39,252 bases of DNA from Verrucomicrobiota bacterium (lineage in GTDB: Bacteria; Verrucomicrobiota; Verrucomicrobiia; Limisphaerales; SXTU01), in the NCBI GenBank assembly GCA_016871445.1, contig VHDH01000020.1:1-39252 (forward strand). The letters run 5' to 3'. The position numbers and the translations under genes were made by a program. Positions within the stretch are counted from its first letter, which is position 1. The number at the start of each line of letters is the position of its first letter. The notes beneath the pieces were generated by a model. That model was not told where the DNA came from and did no database searches. It worked only from the letters and a program-made list of their open reading frames with translations. Positions 31,012-39,047 of the stretch are shown piece by piece.

Positions 31012-31632
31012 ATGAACCCGAAGCACGTTCTCAACCTCGCCGCCCTCGCTGCTGTTGGTTTCTTCGCCACCGCCGCTGAGCCTGATAAGTCCGGCAAGGC
31101 GCTGGTGCGCGGTGCGCCGATCCAAAAGCTCACGCCGGGCCTCGTTCAGACGAAAGTCGCCCCTACTAATGCGCCCGCTGCGCTCGGCGCCGTGCAAAAA
31201 GACGGCGAATATCTCATCGTTGGCTTCGACCGCCTTGCAACTTTTAACTACGACATTCCTGACGATGCCCCGGCCGCAACCAACACCCCCACCCCGAGCA
31301 CGCCGCCCAAAGAGCAGATTCCTCCCACCGTCAAGGCCTTCGACAAGCAGCGCGTGGCGCTCAAAGGCTTCATGCTCCCGTTGAAGGTCGAAGGCGGGTT
31401 AATCACCGAGTTGCTCATCATGCGCGACCAGTCCATGTGTTGCTATGGCACGGTGCCCAAGATCAACGAGTGGGTCAGCGTGAAGATGACCGGCAAGGGC
31501 GTGAAGCCCATCATGGACCAGACCGTGACGCTCTACGGCAAGCTCCATGTCGGCGAAATCCGCGAGAATGGATATCTCGTCGGCATTTACCAGATGGATG
31601 GCGAAAAGCTTACCGGCCCACTGGATCTTTGA
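31012..31632 (+). CDS. Exported DUF3299-like protein
   Basis: This 206-residue protein has a short signal-like N-terminus (HVLNLAALAAVGFFATAA) and a C-terminal domain with KAFDKQRVALKGFMLPLKVEGG, LITELLIMRDQSMCCYG and TVTLYGKLHVGEIRENGYLVGIYQMDGE. This resembles DUF3299, a periplasmic domain often found beside ABC-type or metal-related lipoproteins. The paired cysteines in SMCCYG are conserved-looking. A Pro/Thr linker (about 82-102) separates the N-terminal region. It follows the His-rich lipoprotein gene at eight bases and converges with nadA 19 bp away. Function unknown. Confidence 0.78.
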   Translation: MNPKHVLNLAALAAVGFFATAAEPDKSGKALVRGAPIQKLTPGLVQTKVAPTNAPAALGAVQKDGEYLIVGFDRLATFNYDIPDDAPAATNTPTPSTPPKEQIPPTVKAFDKQRVALKGFMLPLKVEGGLITELLIMRDQSMCCYGTVPKINEWVSVKMTGKGVKPIMDQTVTLYGKLHVGEIRENGYLVGIYQMDGEKLTGPLDL

Positions 31633-31651
31633 GCCGACCGTACCAAGGCCG

Positions 31652-32683
31652 TCAGGCGCGCGCAGAAATTTCCAGCATACGCTCCATGGGAACCCTTGCT
31701 TGGGTGATTATCTCGGGGGGCAAGTCAAGTTGCGGCGCGCGGCGCGCCATGCAGTCTCGCAGCTTTTCCAAAGTGTTCATCTTCATGTAGCGGCATTCAC
31801 TGCACCGGCAGGTGTCCGTAGGCATTCTCAGCACATCAAAAACGGGCGCGCAGAGAAATTCCTTGCCGGGACACTCCTTTCGCATCCGGTGGATGATTCC
31901 CGACTCGGTAACAATGACAAATCGCCGCGCTGGGTCGCTCTTGCAAAACGTCACCATCCTCTCGGTCGAGCAAACAGCGTCGGCAAGTTGTCGGACCTCG
32001 CGCAGGCTTTCGGGATGGACGACAATCTTCGCATCGGGATACGCGGCACGGGCACGAAGAATCTGATCGCGCTGGAATTCAACGTGCGCGTAACAGTTGC
32101 CGCGCCAGAGCGTCATCGGCCGGCCGGTCTGCTCCATGACCCACTGGCCGAGGTTTTCGTCGGGCACAAAGAGGAGGTCGCGGTCCGCTGGTGCAGCGCG
32201 GACGATTTTCTCCGCGTTGCCACTGGTCACGATTACGTCGCTCAACGCTTTCACAGCCGCCGAGCAGTTGATGTAGGCGATGGTGTAGAAATTGGGGTTG
32301 GTGGCCTGGAGCTTCTCCAGTTCGGGCGCGGGGCAACTGGCTTCCAGCGAGCAGCCGGCGTCGCGGTCGGGCAGCAGGACGAGCTTGCTGGGGTTGAGAA
32401 TTTTCGCCGTCTCGGCCATGAAGTGAACACCGCAGAAAACGATCACGTCCGCGCTGGTGCTCGCCGCCTGCTGCGCGAGGCCCAGAGAGTCGCCCACGAA
32501 GTCTGCCACGTCCTGAATCTCTGGCACTTGGTAGTTATGCGCGAGGATGACAGCGTTGAGGCGGCGCTTGAGCACAAGGATTTCAGCGGACAGTTCGGCA
32601 GTCTCGGTGGGTGGGCGGGGTGCGCGGGCGGTGGGCAGCGTAAAGTCGGCCCCCCGCGGCTGTGCTTCAGCCAGATCTATCAT
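31652..32683 (-). CDS. nadA: Quinolinate synthase NadA
   Basis: NadA condenses iminoaspartate with dihydroxyacetone phosphate to quinolinate in NAD biosynthesis, using an oxygen-sensitive [4Fe-4S] cluster. The 343-residue protein has the three cluster cysteines at Cys111 (DAGCSLEASCP), Cys197 (RGNCYAHVEF) and Cys297 (CRCSECRYMKMNTLEKL), plus the family segments LAHNYQVPEIQDVADFVGDS and FCGVHFMAETAKIL. The length matches the E. coli-type enzyme. ATG start. No nadB or nadC is adjacent. It diverges from the ATPase gene across 115 bp. Confidence 0.96.
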   Translation of the reverse strand: MIDLAEAQPRGADFTLPTARAPRPPTETAELSAEILVLKRRLNAVILAHNYQVPEIQDVADFVGDSLGLAQQAASTSADVIVFCGVHFMAETAKILNPSKLVLLPDRDAGCSLEASCPAPELEKLQATNPNFYTIAYINCSAAVKALSDVIVTSGNAEKIVRAAPADRDLLFVPDENLGQWVMEQTGRPMTLWRGNCYAHVEFQRDQILRARAAYPDAKIVVHPESLREVRQLADAVCSTERMVTFCKSDPARRFVIVTESGIIHRMRKECPGKEFLCAPVFDVLRMPTDTCRCSECRYMKMNTLEKLRDCMARRAPQLDLPPEIITQARVPMERMLEISARA

Positions 32684-32798
32684 GAAGCGACGCTACCGCG
32701 CGGTCACGACAGCGTCAACGCGTCCAGTTGAAGGGCGCAAGAACCATTTGCCCGTATCGCTCGCTTCCGGCACAGTCTTAACAGTTGTAATCGCTGCC

Positions 32799-34016
32799 AT
32801 GAGCCACACGACCAGCTATCTGCAATCCCTTCCCACGCTGCTTGATGCCGACATCAGCACGCTGGTGAACTACATCGTCCACGACTCAGTGCAGGCGGGG
32901 GCGAGCGACATCCATTTCGAGCCGTGGCAAGAATCCATGGCTGTGCGCATCCGTGTCGCCGGCCAGTTGACCGAGATGATCCACTTACCCAGTGAACTGC
33001 GGGAAAGGATTTCCGGTCGCTTTAAGGTTATGGCCAACATGGCTTCCCATCTCACAGGCGTTCCACAGGACGGCAAGGTCAACATGGGTCCAGAGTTCGG
33101 CAACGCTCAGCTCCGTGTCTCCATTTTTCCCACCATGTTGGGCGAGAAAGTAGTTTGCCGTATCTTCGATCCAACCTCGCGGTCCTTCGACATCGACAAG
33201 CTGGGGCTGGATCCGGATACCAAGGAGAAGTTCATTCAGCTCGTCAACAAGCCCAATGGCCTCATCCTGCTCACCGGCCCAACCGGCTCCGGCAAGACCA
33301 CGGCCATTTATAGCGCGCTGCATTACCTGCTCGCCAAGCATGGTACCGCCGTCAGCATCGCGTCGGTCGAAGACCCGGTGGAGGTGCCCATCCCAACCGT
33401 AAGCCAGGCGCAGTTGAATCCGGCGCAGGACTTCACCTTCGCCAGCGCCCTCCGCTCGCTCATGCGACAAGATCCGCAGATCATCATGGTAGGCGAGATT
33501 CGCGACCCAGAGACAGCCGGCATCGCCGTGCAAGCGGGGCTCACTGGGCACATGGTCATTAGCACTGTTCATAGCGGCACCACGGCGGGCGTCTTCGCCC
33601 GCTTAATAAACATGGGCATTGAGCCATTCCTGCTGGCCTCGTCTATCCTTGGCGTGATGGGCGTGCGGCTGGTGCGAAAAAACTGCGCCTTCTGCGCCAT
33701 CCCTTACGAACCGGAGGCCGCGCTGCTTAAGGCTCTGACGCAGGAGCAGATCGATAACGCCTCCTTCCGCAAAGGCTCTGGTTGTGCGGAGTGCAATGAC
33801 ACCGGTTACAGCGGCCGGTTCTCCATTACCGAGCTGTTACAGGTGGGCGATATAGTTCGCGACGCCGTGATGGAGAAGAAGCCCACCAGGCTCATCCAGC
33901 AAATCGCCGTCGAGCAAGGCATGCGCACGCTCTGGCAAAACGGTCTTGCCCGCGTGCTTGCCGGTGAGACGACGTTGGAGGAAGTCGCCCGCAAGGTGGC
34001 GTCGGATCAGATTTAA
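32799..34016 (+). CDS. GspE/PilB-family secretion ATPase, N1-less
   Basis: This 405-residue type II secretion/type IV pilus assembly ATPase is cytoplasmic. It starts directly with the N2 region (SDIHFEPWQE at 36-45). It has Walker A GPTGSGKTT (160-168), an Asp box around SVEDPVE (189-195), Walker B DPQIIMVGEIRD (225-236) and His-box residues in GLTGHMVISTVHS. A tetracysteine zinc site is formed by CAFC (296-299) and CAEC (329-332). The N1 domain that binds GspL or PilC is missing, so the protein is shorter than GspE or PilB. The ATG at 32799 is chosen; the frame is open 84 codons upstream but that overlaps nadA. It may drive the pseudopilin systems of this organism. Confidence 0.92.
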   Translation: MSHTTSYLQSLPTLLDADISTLVNYIVHDSVQAGASDIHFEPWQESMAVRIRVAGQLTEMIHLPSELRERISGRFKVMANMASHLTGVPQDGKVNMGPEFGNAQLRVSIFPTMLGEKVVCRIFDPTSRSFDIDKLGLDPDTKEKFIQLVNKPNGLILLTGPTGSGKTTAIYSALHYLLAKHGTAVSIASVEDPVEVPIPTVSQAQLNPAQDFTFASALRSLMRQDPQIIMVGEIRDPETAGIAVQAGLTGHMVISTVHSGTTAGVFARLINMGIEPFLLASSILGVMGVRLVRKNCAFCAIPYEPEAALLKALTQEQIDNASFRKGSGCAECNDTGYSGRFSITELLQVGDIVRDAVMEKKPTRLIQQIAVEQGMRTLWQNGLARVLAGETTLEEVARKVASDQI

Positions 34017-34215
34017 CCTTCTTGGACTGCACCGACAGAGCGCAGCGGCGACGTTACTTTTTCTATCTGAGTAGTGACTAGTGTGTGCAGCAAAGTCTGC
34101 TTCGCGTGAGCCAAAGCAACATCGCCGCTTTCCTCGTCCCTGCAATCCAAGACACGAACGGCCTTGCCGCGCCTTCGTGATTCCGTCTTCGCCCATCTCC
34201 GGTTAAATTTTTCTC

Positions 34216-35376
34216 GTGCTCCTGCACCTCATCCTCGCCGCGCTCGCGCTCCTAAGCCTCACCATCACGCTCTGGCAGTGGCTCGCCGCGCGGTGTTTCC
34301 CGCTACACCAGCGCGCGGCGGAAACTTCGTTTGCCCCCGGCGTCACGTTGTTCAAGCCGCTCAAGGGCCTAGACCCCGAAACGCGCGGCTGCCTCGCAAG
34401 CTGGTTCAAGCAGGACTACCTCGGCCCAGTGCAACTCCTCTTCGGCGTCGCGGATGAGAAGGATCCTGTCGGCGAAGTTGTTCGCCAGCTTATCGCCGAA
34501 CACCCGCAGGCAAATGCTCAACTAGTCGTCTGTGCCGAACAGTTTGGCCCGAACGCCAAAGTCTCGACGCTCACGCACCTAGAACGCCTTGCGCAGCACG
34601 ACCACTTCATCGTTAGTGACGCCGACACGCTTGTGCCGACGGACTTCTTGGCGCAGGTCGTGCAGCCGCTGCGCGACCCTCAGGCTGGCCTCGTGAACTG
34701 CTTCTATGCGCTCGCCAATCCGACCACACCCGCGATGCAATGGGAGGCCGTGGCTGTTAATGCGGATTTCTGGAGCCAGGTACTCCAATCGCGCACGCTC
34801 AAACCGCTGGATTTCGCTCTCGGGGCGGTGATGGCCACGCGCCGGCAGCAGCTCGATGAAATTGGTGGCTTCCGTGCACTGGCGGACCACCTCGCGGATG
34901 ATTACCAGCTCGGCAACCAAATCGCTCGGCGTGGTTACCGCATTGAGCTGTGCCCTGTGGTGGTTGAGTGCCGTGAGCACGTGCAAGGCTGGCGCGACAT
35001 CTGGGCGCACCAACTTCGTTGGGCGCGCACTATCCGTGTCTGCCAACCCGTGCCGTATTTCTTCAGCATACTGAGTAATGCGCTGTTGTGGGCAGTTGTA
35101 TGGTTTGTTGCCAAGCTGGGTTCACAAAGTGCTTTGGCCGAGATGGCACTCCCGTTGCTAGTTGCGGTAGCACTGCGGATCCTGATGACGGCCGACCTAG
35201 TTACGCGCATCACATCCAATGCTTACACGCTTCGTGCGGGCTTGTACGTTGTGTTGAAAGATCTCCTTCATGTCCCCATTTGGGGGCTGGCGTTCCTTGG
35301 AAACACCGTCGTCTGGCGTGGCCGGCGGCTCCGCGTCCTTCCCGGGGGCAAGCTCATGTCATGCGCGCAAAACTAA
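34216..35376 (+). CDS. GT21-family glycosyltransferase, HpnI/ceramide glucosyltransferase-like
   Basis: This 386-residue membrane glycosyltransferase has an N-terminal helix (LHLILAALALLSLTITLW), a GT-A catalytic domain, and C-terminal membrane helices. Motifs are KPLKG (48-51 region), SDAD (134-137), DDYQLG (228-233) and QLRWARTIR (Q/R-x-x-R-W, 266-269), the D1-D2-D3-(Q/R)xxRW set of GT21. In bacteria, HpnI adds N-acetylglucosamine to bacteriohopanetetrol during hopanoid elaboration, while eukaryotic relatives glucosylate ceramide. No other hopanoid gene lies in the window, so the lipid acceptor is uncertain. The start is GTG at 34216. Confidence 0.85.
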   Translation: MLLHLILAALALLSLTITLWQWLAARCFPLHQRAAETSFAPGVTLFKPLKGLDPETRGCLASWFKQDYLGPVQLLFGVADEKDPVGEVVRQLIAEHPQANAQLVVCAEQFGPNAKVSTLTHLERLAQHDHFIVSDADTLVPTDFLAQVVQPLRDPQAGLVNCFYALANPTTPAMQWEAVAVNADFWSQVLQSRTLKPLDFALGAVMATRRQQLDEIGGFRALADHLADDYQLGNQIARRGYRIELCPVVVECREHVQGWRDIWAHQLRWARTIRVCQPVPYFFSILSNALLWAVVWFVAKLGSQSALAEMALPLLVAVALRILMTADLVTRITSNAYTLRAGLYVVLKDLLHVPIWGLAFLGNTVVWRGRRLRVLPGGKLMSCAQN

Positions 35377-35509
35377 GCCTTGAGCAGTCTTGGGCTGTGG
35401 TCGTAAAGCGCCAAGCACTCTGATTTCTGCGTTGAAATGAAGATTCGCTTAAACAGGATCGTTTGCATGTCGATGCCTCCGGAGATGCGTCCTGAATACA
35501 AACATTCTT

Positions 35510-35537
35510 TTGACTCGTTTCTCAAATTAGATAGTGT
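35510..35537 (+). promoter_or_regulatory. Candidate promoter of the metal-efflux operon
   Basis: TTGACT (35510-35515) and TAGTGT (35532-35537) are 16 bp apart, the same spacing as the rpmH promoter candidate. The predicted start of transcription (about 35544) almost coincides with the TTG start codon at 35546, implying a nearly leaderless message. No metal-regulator operator could be identified. Confidence 0.45.
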
Positions 35538-35545
35538 GCCTATGA

Positions 35546-35881
35546 TTGAAAGAGCTCGTAAGCCTCGTTTTCAGCTTCGCTTTGGCGTTTTCGCACTTGG
35601 CGGGTTTAGCAATGCCAGCGCGGCAACTCTGCGAGGCTCCGGTGGCCTGCAGTTGCGGCGACTCCGGTTGTTGCATGGCAGCGGCAGATTCCACGCCCGT
35701 TCCGGTGATTCCCGCGCCCGCAAGCGAATCCGCGCGCGGACAGTTGCTGGCGTCACTTCCGTTGACCACGCAGTTCCAAACGCTGCGCCCATCCGCTTTA
35801 GCAGAGTACGACTTTTTCCCTGCCCTGCCTGTCCCCGCTTCGGTGCCGCTGTTTGTTTGGCATTGTAGCTACCTCATCTAA
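35546..35881 (+). CDS. Small exported Cys-rich protein, first gene of Cus-like operon
   Basis: This 111-residue protein has a signal peptide (KELVSLVFSFALAFSHLAGLAMPA) followed by a cysteine-rich segment (ARQLCEAPVACSCGDSGCCMAA) and a Pro/Ala-rich remainder. The dense cysteines suggest copper, silver or similar metal binding in the periplasm, consistent with the efflux genes that follow. I do not recognise a named family. The start codon appears to be TTG at 35546. An overlapping frame using the ATG at 35542 is Arg-rich and lacks a signal peptide, so it was rejected. The outer membrane factor gene starts 85 bp downstream. Confidence 0.68.
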   Translation: MKELVSLVFSFALAFSHLAGLAMPARQLCEAPVACSCGDSGCCMAAADSTPVPVIPAPASESARGQLLASLPLTTQFQTLRPSALAEYDFFPALPVPASVPLFVWHCSYLI

Positions 35882-35966
35882 TTCGCGCCGCCCAGTCGCA
35901 GTGTGTCCACGTATCCCGTTGGGACGCGTGTGATTTTTCCTTGGGCCGTCCTCCGATCGCGAATTT

Positions 35967-37475
35967 ATGAAAACCATTTTTTACCAAAATCCGGAGCATC
36001 AAATCCGAGTTCCAAAAGAAAACCGAAACCCAAAACCTAAAGCGTGGCGTCGAGTAAGTCGGCAGCTTGCGATTTATTCCGCACCGCCGTCGCAACTCGA
36101 TTCTGCCCGCGGATTTCGGATCTCAGGTTTGCTCTCAGCATTGATCATTGTCTGCCTAGGCACGGTTGGTCTTTCTGTCATGGCCGCCGCGCCGGGGACA
36201 GGCTCCAATGCGGTCTCCGTCACGCCGACACTGCTGGCGGGACTATTCGCCGAGGCGCGCACTAACAACACCAGCTTGCGCGTAGCCGAGGCGCGCGTGG
36301 CCGCCAGTCAGCGAGCCATTGAGACCGTGCGGTCATGGGAAGACCCACGCGTGAACTTTGGCGGGCTGATTGGCCCGGCGCGTCGCATGCCCAGCCAGGA
36401 CGGCGACTTGATTTATGGCGTCGAGCAGCAACTGCCGCTTTGGGACCGGCCGCGCCTGAACCGTGCAATCCTCGTGGCCGGTTCGCAGACCGAGGCCACA
36501 GAGGCCGCGTTGCGCGAGACGCAGCTCCGCCGCGACATGACGCGGTCGTTACTGCGGTTAGCGCTGAGTCATCGTAACGCAAGCTTCCTGACCAACGACC
36601 TCGAATGGCTGGCCGCGCTGATCGGCTTGCAGGAGGAACGGTTTCGCGCCGGCCTTGGTCTACAAACGGAACTGCTCCAATTACAAAACGAGAAAAGCCG
36701 CCGCGCCGATGCCATCCGCACTGAGCACAGTCGACGTCGCACTGAGGACGCGGCGTTGAACCGCCTCTTGGGCCGCCCGCTGGAAGCGCTGTGGCCGGTG
36801 GTGGAGCTGCCGGTTTTGGCCGCGCCGATCGCGAACTCGTCGGCGCTGGCTGATTACGCCGCGACGAACGAGCCGCGCCTTAAGGTGCTGCGCCAAGCCC
36901 GGGCGCAGGCTGAAGCGGTGACGCGACTCACCGAAACGCTGCGGCGGCCCGACGTGAGTTTCGGCATCACCGGCCGCCAATATACTGGGGACGGTGGCCT
37001 GCGTGAGGGCATGTTTAGCGTCAGCCTCAATCTACCTTGGTGGAACGCACCCAAGTATCGCGCCGACCTGCTCCGCGACGAGGCCAAAGTCCGCACCATT
37101 GAGGCGGAAATAGCTGACTATGAAACCAGCGTGCGCGAGGAAATCCTGCGGCTTACTTTGGCCACCGACACGGCGCATCGCGAGGCGGTGCTCTACCGCG
37201 ACGAAATCCTCCAGCGCACCCAGCAGGCGATGGCTTCGCATCAGGCAATGTGGGAGGGCAACCGTGGCGCGTTGCGCGATGTGTTAGACGCCCGGCGCGC
37301 CTATTTCGAAGCCCAACTTATGCGGGATCGCGCCATCGTAGAGCAGCATCTCGCCCTCGCAGACCTCGCTGCCTTGTGCGACCTGCCGGATTACTTCCAA
37401 CTCGCTCGTTTGCTCATGCAACTCAAGTCAGCGTCGCAGCACCTGTATCCGGCTGCCTCTGCTCCCGCTCCATGA
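35967..37475 (+). CDS. TolC/CusC-like outer membrane efflux protein
   Basis: This outer membrane channel of a tripartite efflux system has two OEP repeats: an N-terminal half with SLRVAEARVAASQRAIE and LPLWDRPRLNRAI, and a C-terminal half with MFSVSLNLPWWNAPKYRADLLRDEAKVRTIEAEI and ALRDVLDARRAYFEAQLMRDRAIVEQHLALADLAAL. A signal-like hydrophobic stretch (LLSALIIVCLGTVGLSVMAAA) begins only about 54 residues after the ATG at 35967. The real start may therefore be later (in-frame TTG at 36129), with the upstream part encoded by the low-complexity element at 35984-36035. It lies 24 bp before the cusB-like gene, giving an operon with it. Confidence 0.87.
   Translation: MKTIFYQNPEHQIRVPKENRNPKPKAWRRVSRQLAIYSAPPSQLDSARGFRISGLLSALIIVCLGTVGLSVMAAAPGTGSNAVSVTPTLLAGLFAEARTNNTSLRVAEARVAASQRAIETVRSWEDPRVNFGGLIGPARRMPSQDGDLIYGVEQQLPLWDRPRLNRAILVAGSQTEATEAALRETQLRRDMTRSLLRLALSHRNASFLTNDLEWLAALIGLQEERFRAGLGLQTELLQLQNEKSRRADAIRTEHSRRRTEDAALNRLLGRPLEALWPVVELPVLAAPIANSSALADYAATNEPRLKVLRQARAQAEAVTRLTETLRRPDVSFGITGRQYTGDGGLREGMFSVSLNLPWWNAPKYRADLLRDEAKVRTIEAEIADYETSVREEILRLTLATDTAHREAVLYRDEILQRTQQAMASHQAMWEGNRGALRDVLDARRAYFEAQLMRDRAIVEQHLALADLAALCDLPDYFQLARLLMQLKSASQHLYPAASAPAP
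35984..36035 (-). repeat. GGATTTTGG/TTTTGGGTTTCGG low-complexity element, copy 2
   Basis: Read on the minus strand, TTTTGGGTTTCGG (36035-36023) and CCGGATTTTGG (35994-35984) are exact copies of the two modules at 23715-23739. Here they are in swapped order with 28 nt between them. The element occupies the doubtful N-terminal codons of the TolC-like gene. A related GGATTTCGGATCTCAGG string lies at about 36111. Confidence 0.5.
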
Positions 37476-37499
37476 AATAATCCTAAAACCCTCATTGGT

Positions 37500-39047
37500 A
37501 TGAACGCCAAATCTCCCTTTGCCCTCGTCGCCACCGCTGTGCTTGCTGCGTTGGGTGGTTGGTTTGCTGCGAGTCACTTTCGCGGCGACCACCAGTTCGC
37601 TACCGGGCCCAAGTCAGATTCCCTTGGCCGCAAGGTCCTGCATTACCAGAGTTCGATGCACCCGTGGGTGAAGTCGGACAAGCCGGGCAAGTGCACTGTT
37701 TGTGGCATGGATCTAGTACCGGTCTTCGAAGGACAGCAGGGTTTTGCGCTGGATCCCGGCACGGTGAGTCTTAGCAGCAATGCCATTCAAGCTCTTCATC
37801 TTCAGACCGTTGCCGCGCGTCGGTTACCGCTGGCCCGCACGCTCCGTGTGGCTGGGACAATCGAGGATAACGATACAAAGCGCCGGCGGCTAACGGCCTA
37901 CGTCGAGGGCCGCATTGAAAAGTTGTACGTCAATCACCTCGGTGCGGAGGTGAAAGAAGGCGAGCCGTTAGCGATGCTTTATAGCCCGACGCTCTTAAAC
38001 GCTGAGCGCGAATACACGCTGCTCTTCCGCCAGAACCAGATGGCGCATAACAACACGCTTACAGCCGATCACAAACGCTTGATGGCCTCCGCCGAGCAAC
38101 GCTTGTTGCGTTACGGGCTGACACCCGCGCAGATCGCGCAACTACCGTTTAAGTCCGAGACCAATCATCTTACCGAAATCCTTGCCCCGATGAGCGGAAC
38201 CGTGGTGGAGCGCGAGGTTTACGAGGGTCAATTTGTGAAGGAAGGTGACAAGCTCTTCGAACTCGCTGACTTCCTCACCATGTGGTTCCAATTTGACCTC
38301 TATGAACGCGACCTCACTTGGGTGCGCGTCGGACAGCAGGTCGAAATCACTGTGCCCAGCGTGCCGGGAAAGAAGTTCGTCGCCGCCATCATGTTCATCG
38401 ACCCGAATCTCAACGACACGACCCGTACCGCGCGCGTGCGCGTCGAGTTGCAGAACCCGCTCATCACCGTGCAAGGCCGTGCGCGTCGTGAGCTACTCCA
38501 CAAGACCTTCGCCGAGGCCGTCGTGAGCATCGACTCGCCCGAAGTCCTCGCGCTCCCGCGCACAGCTGTGCTTCACACCGGCAATCGCGTGGTGGTTTAT
38601 GTGGATAAGGGCGGCGGCGCTTACGAGCAACGCCGCGTGAGGCTCGGGCGGACGGGCGACGAGCACTGGGAAATTCTTGACGGAGTAAAAGAAGGCGAGC
38701 GCATCGTAACCACCGGCAATTTATTAATAGACGGGCAAGCGCAACTCAACTTGCAGGCTGCCGACACTGAAGAGTCCACTGCGCCCACAGCGTTTCCAGC
38801 CTCTCTGCACACGCAAACACTTCCGCCCGGAGTGAAGCCCTATCCGCTCGCGGTATGCATCGTCGGCGGCAAGAAACTTGGCTCGATGGGCGTACCGATA
38901 ACGCTGATCTATCAGGGTCAACAAGTAATGTTTTGTTGCATTGGTTGTCAGCCCGAGTTCGAGAAAGACCCAGCCAGGTTCCAACAGAAAATTTTGGCGC
39001 TCCCGTCGAGTGCCGCTTCCGAAAACCAAAACATACAAAAACAATGA
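37500..39047 (+). CDS. CusB-like periplasmic adaptor of RND heavy-metal efflux, with metal-binding domains at both ends
   Basis: This 515-residue membrane-fusion protein links an RND pump to the TolC channel. After an N-terminal anchor (FALVATAVLAALGGWFAA) comes a heavy-metal-binding domain, HYQSSMHPWVKSDKPGKC then TVCGMDLVPV (about 48-75, Cys65/Cys68/Met70). Next are the barrel-sandwich, hairpin and beta-barrel domains (RIEKLYVNHLGAEVKEGEPL, ILAPMSGTVVEREVYEGQFV, LTMWFQFDLYERDLTWV). The last ~70 residues are an extra domain with KPYPLAVCIV, KKLGSMG and VMFCCIGCQPEFEKDP, which resembles a YHS/TRASH-type metal site. That segment recurs in the next gene. The stop overlaps the next ATG as ATGA. 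Copper or silver is the likely substrate. Confidence 0.92.
   Translation: MNAKSPFALVATAVLAALGGWFAASHFRGDHQFATGPKSDSLGRKVLHYQSSMHPWVKSDKPGKCTVCGMDLVPVFEGQQGFALDPGTVSLSSNAIQALHLQTVAARRLPLARTLRVAGTIEDNDTKRRRLTAYVEGRIEKLYVNHLGAEVKEGEPLAMLYSPTLLNAEREYTLLFRQNQMAHNNTLTADHKRLMASAEQRLLRYGLTPAQIAQLPFKSETNHLTEILAPMSGTVVEREVYEGQFVKEGDKLFELADFLTMWFQFDLYERDLTWVRVGQQVEITVPSVPGKKFVAAIMFIDPNLNDTTRTARVRVELQNPLITVQGRARRELLHKTFAEAVVSIDSPEVLALPRTAVLHTGNRVVVYVDKGGGAYEQRRVRLGRTGDEHWEILDGVKEGERIVTTGNLLIDGQAQLNLQAADTEESTAPTAFPASLHTQTLPPGVKPYPLAVCIVGGKKLGSMGVPITLIYQGQQVMFCCIGCQPEFEKDPARFQQKILALPSSAASENQNIQKQ
38835..38897 (+). repeat. Duplicated metal-site module, copy in cusB-like gene
   Basis: These 63 bases match 39188-39250 in the next gene at 52 of 63 positions and in the same reading frame, with 17 of 21 encoded residues identical (KPYPL, VCIV and KLGSMG shared). 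The match points to an internal tandem duplication of a coding module. Confidence 0.8.

Noticed and set aside
31547-32731. Long open frame on the plus strand across nadA (394 codons)
   Set aside because: nadA on the minus strand has all three cluster cysteines and full-length family similarity. The antisense frame has no recognisable motif and is a GC-skew artefact.
35437-35868. Alternative frame over the Cys-rich protein gene (ATG at 35542)
   Set aside because: The product is Arg/Ser-rich with no signal peptide, while the TTG frame gives a clean signal peptide and cysteine cluster.
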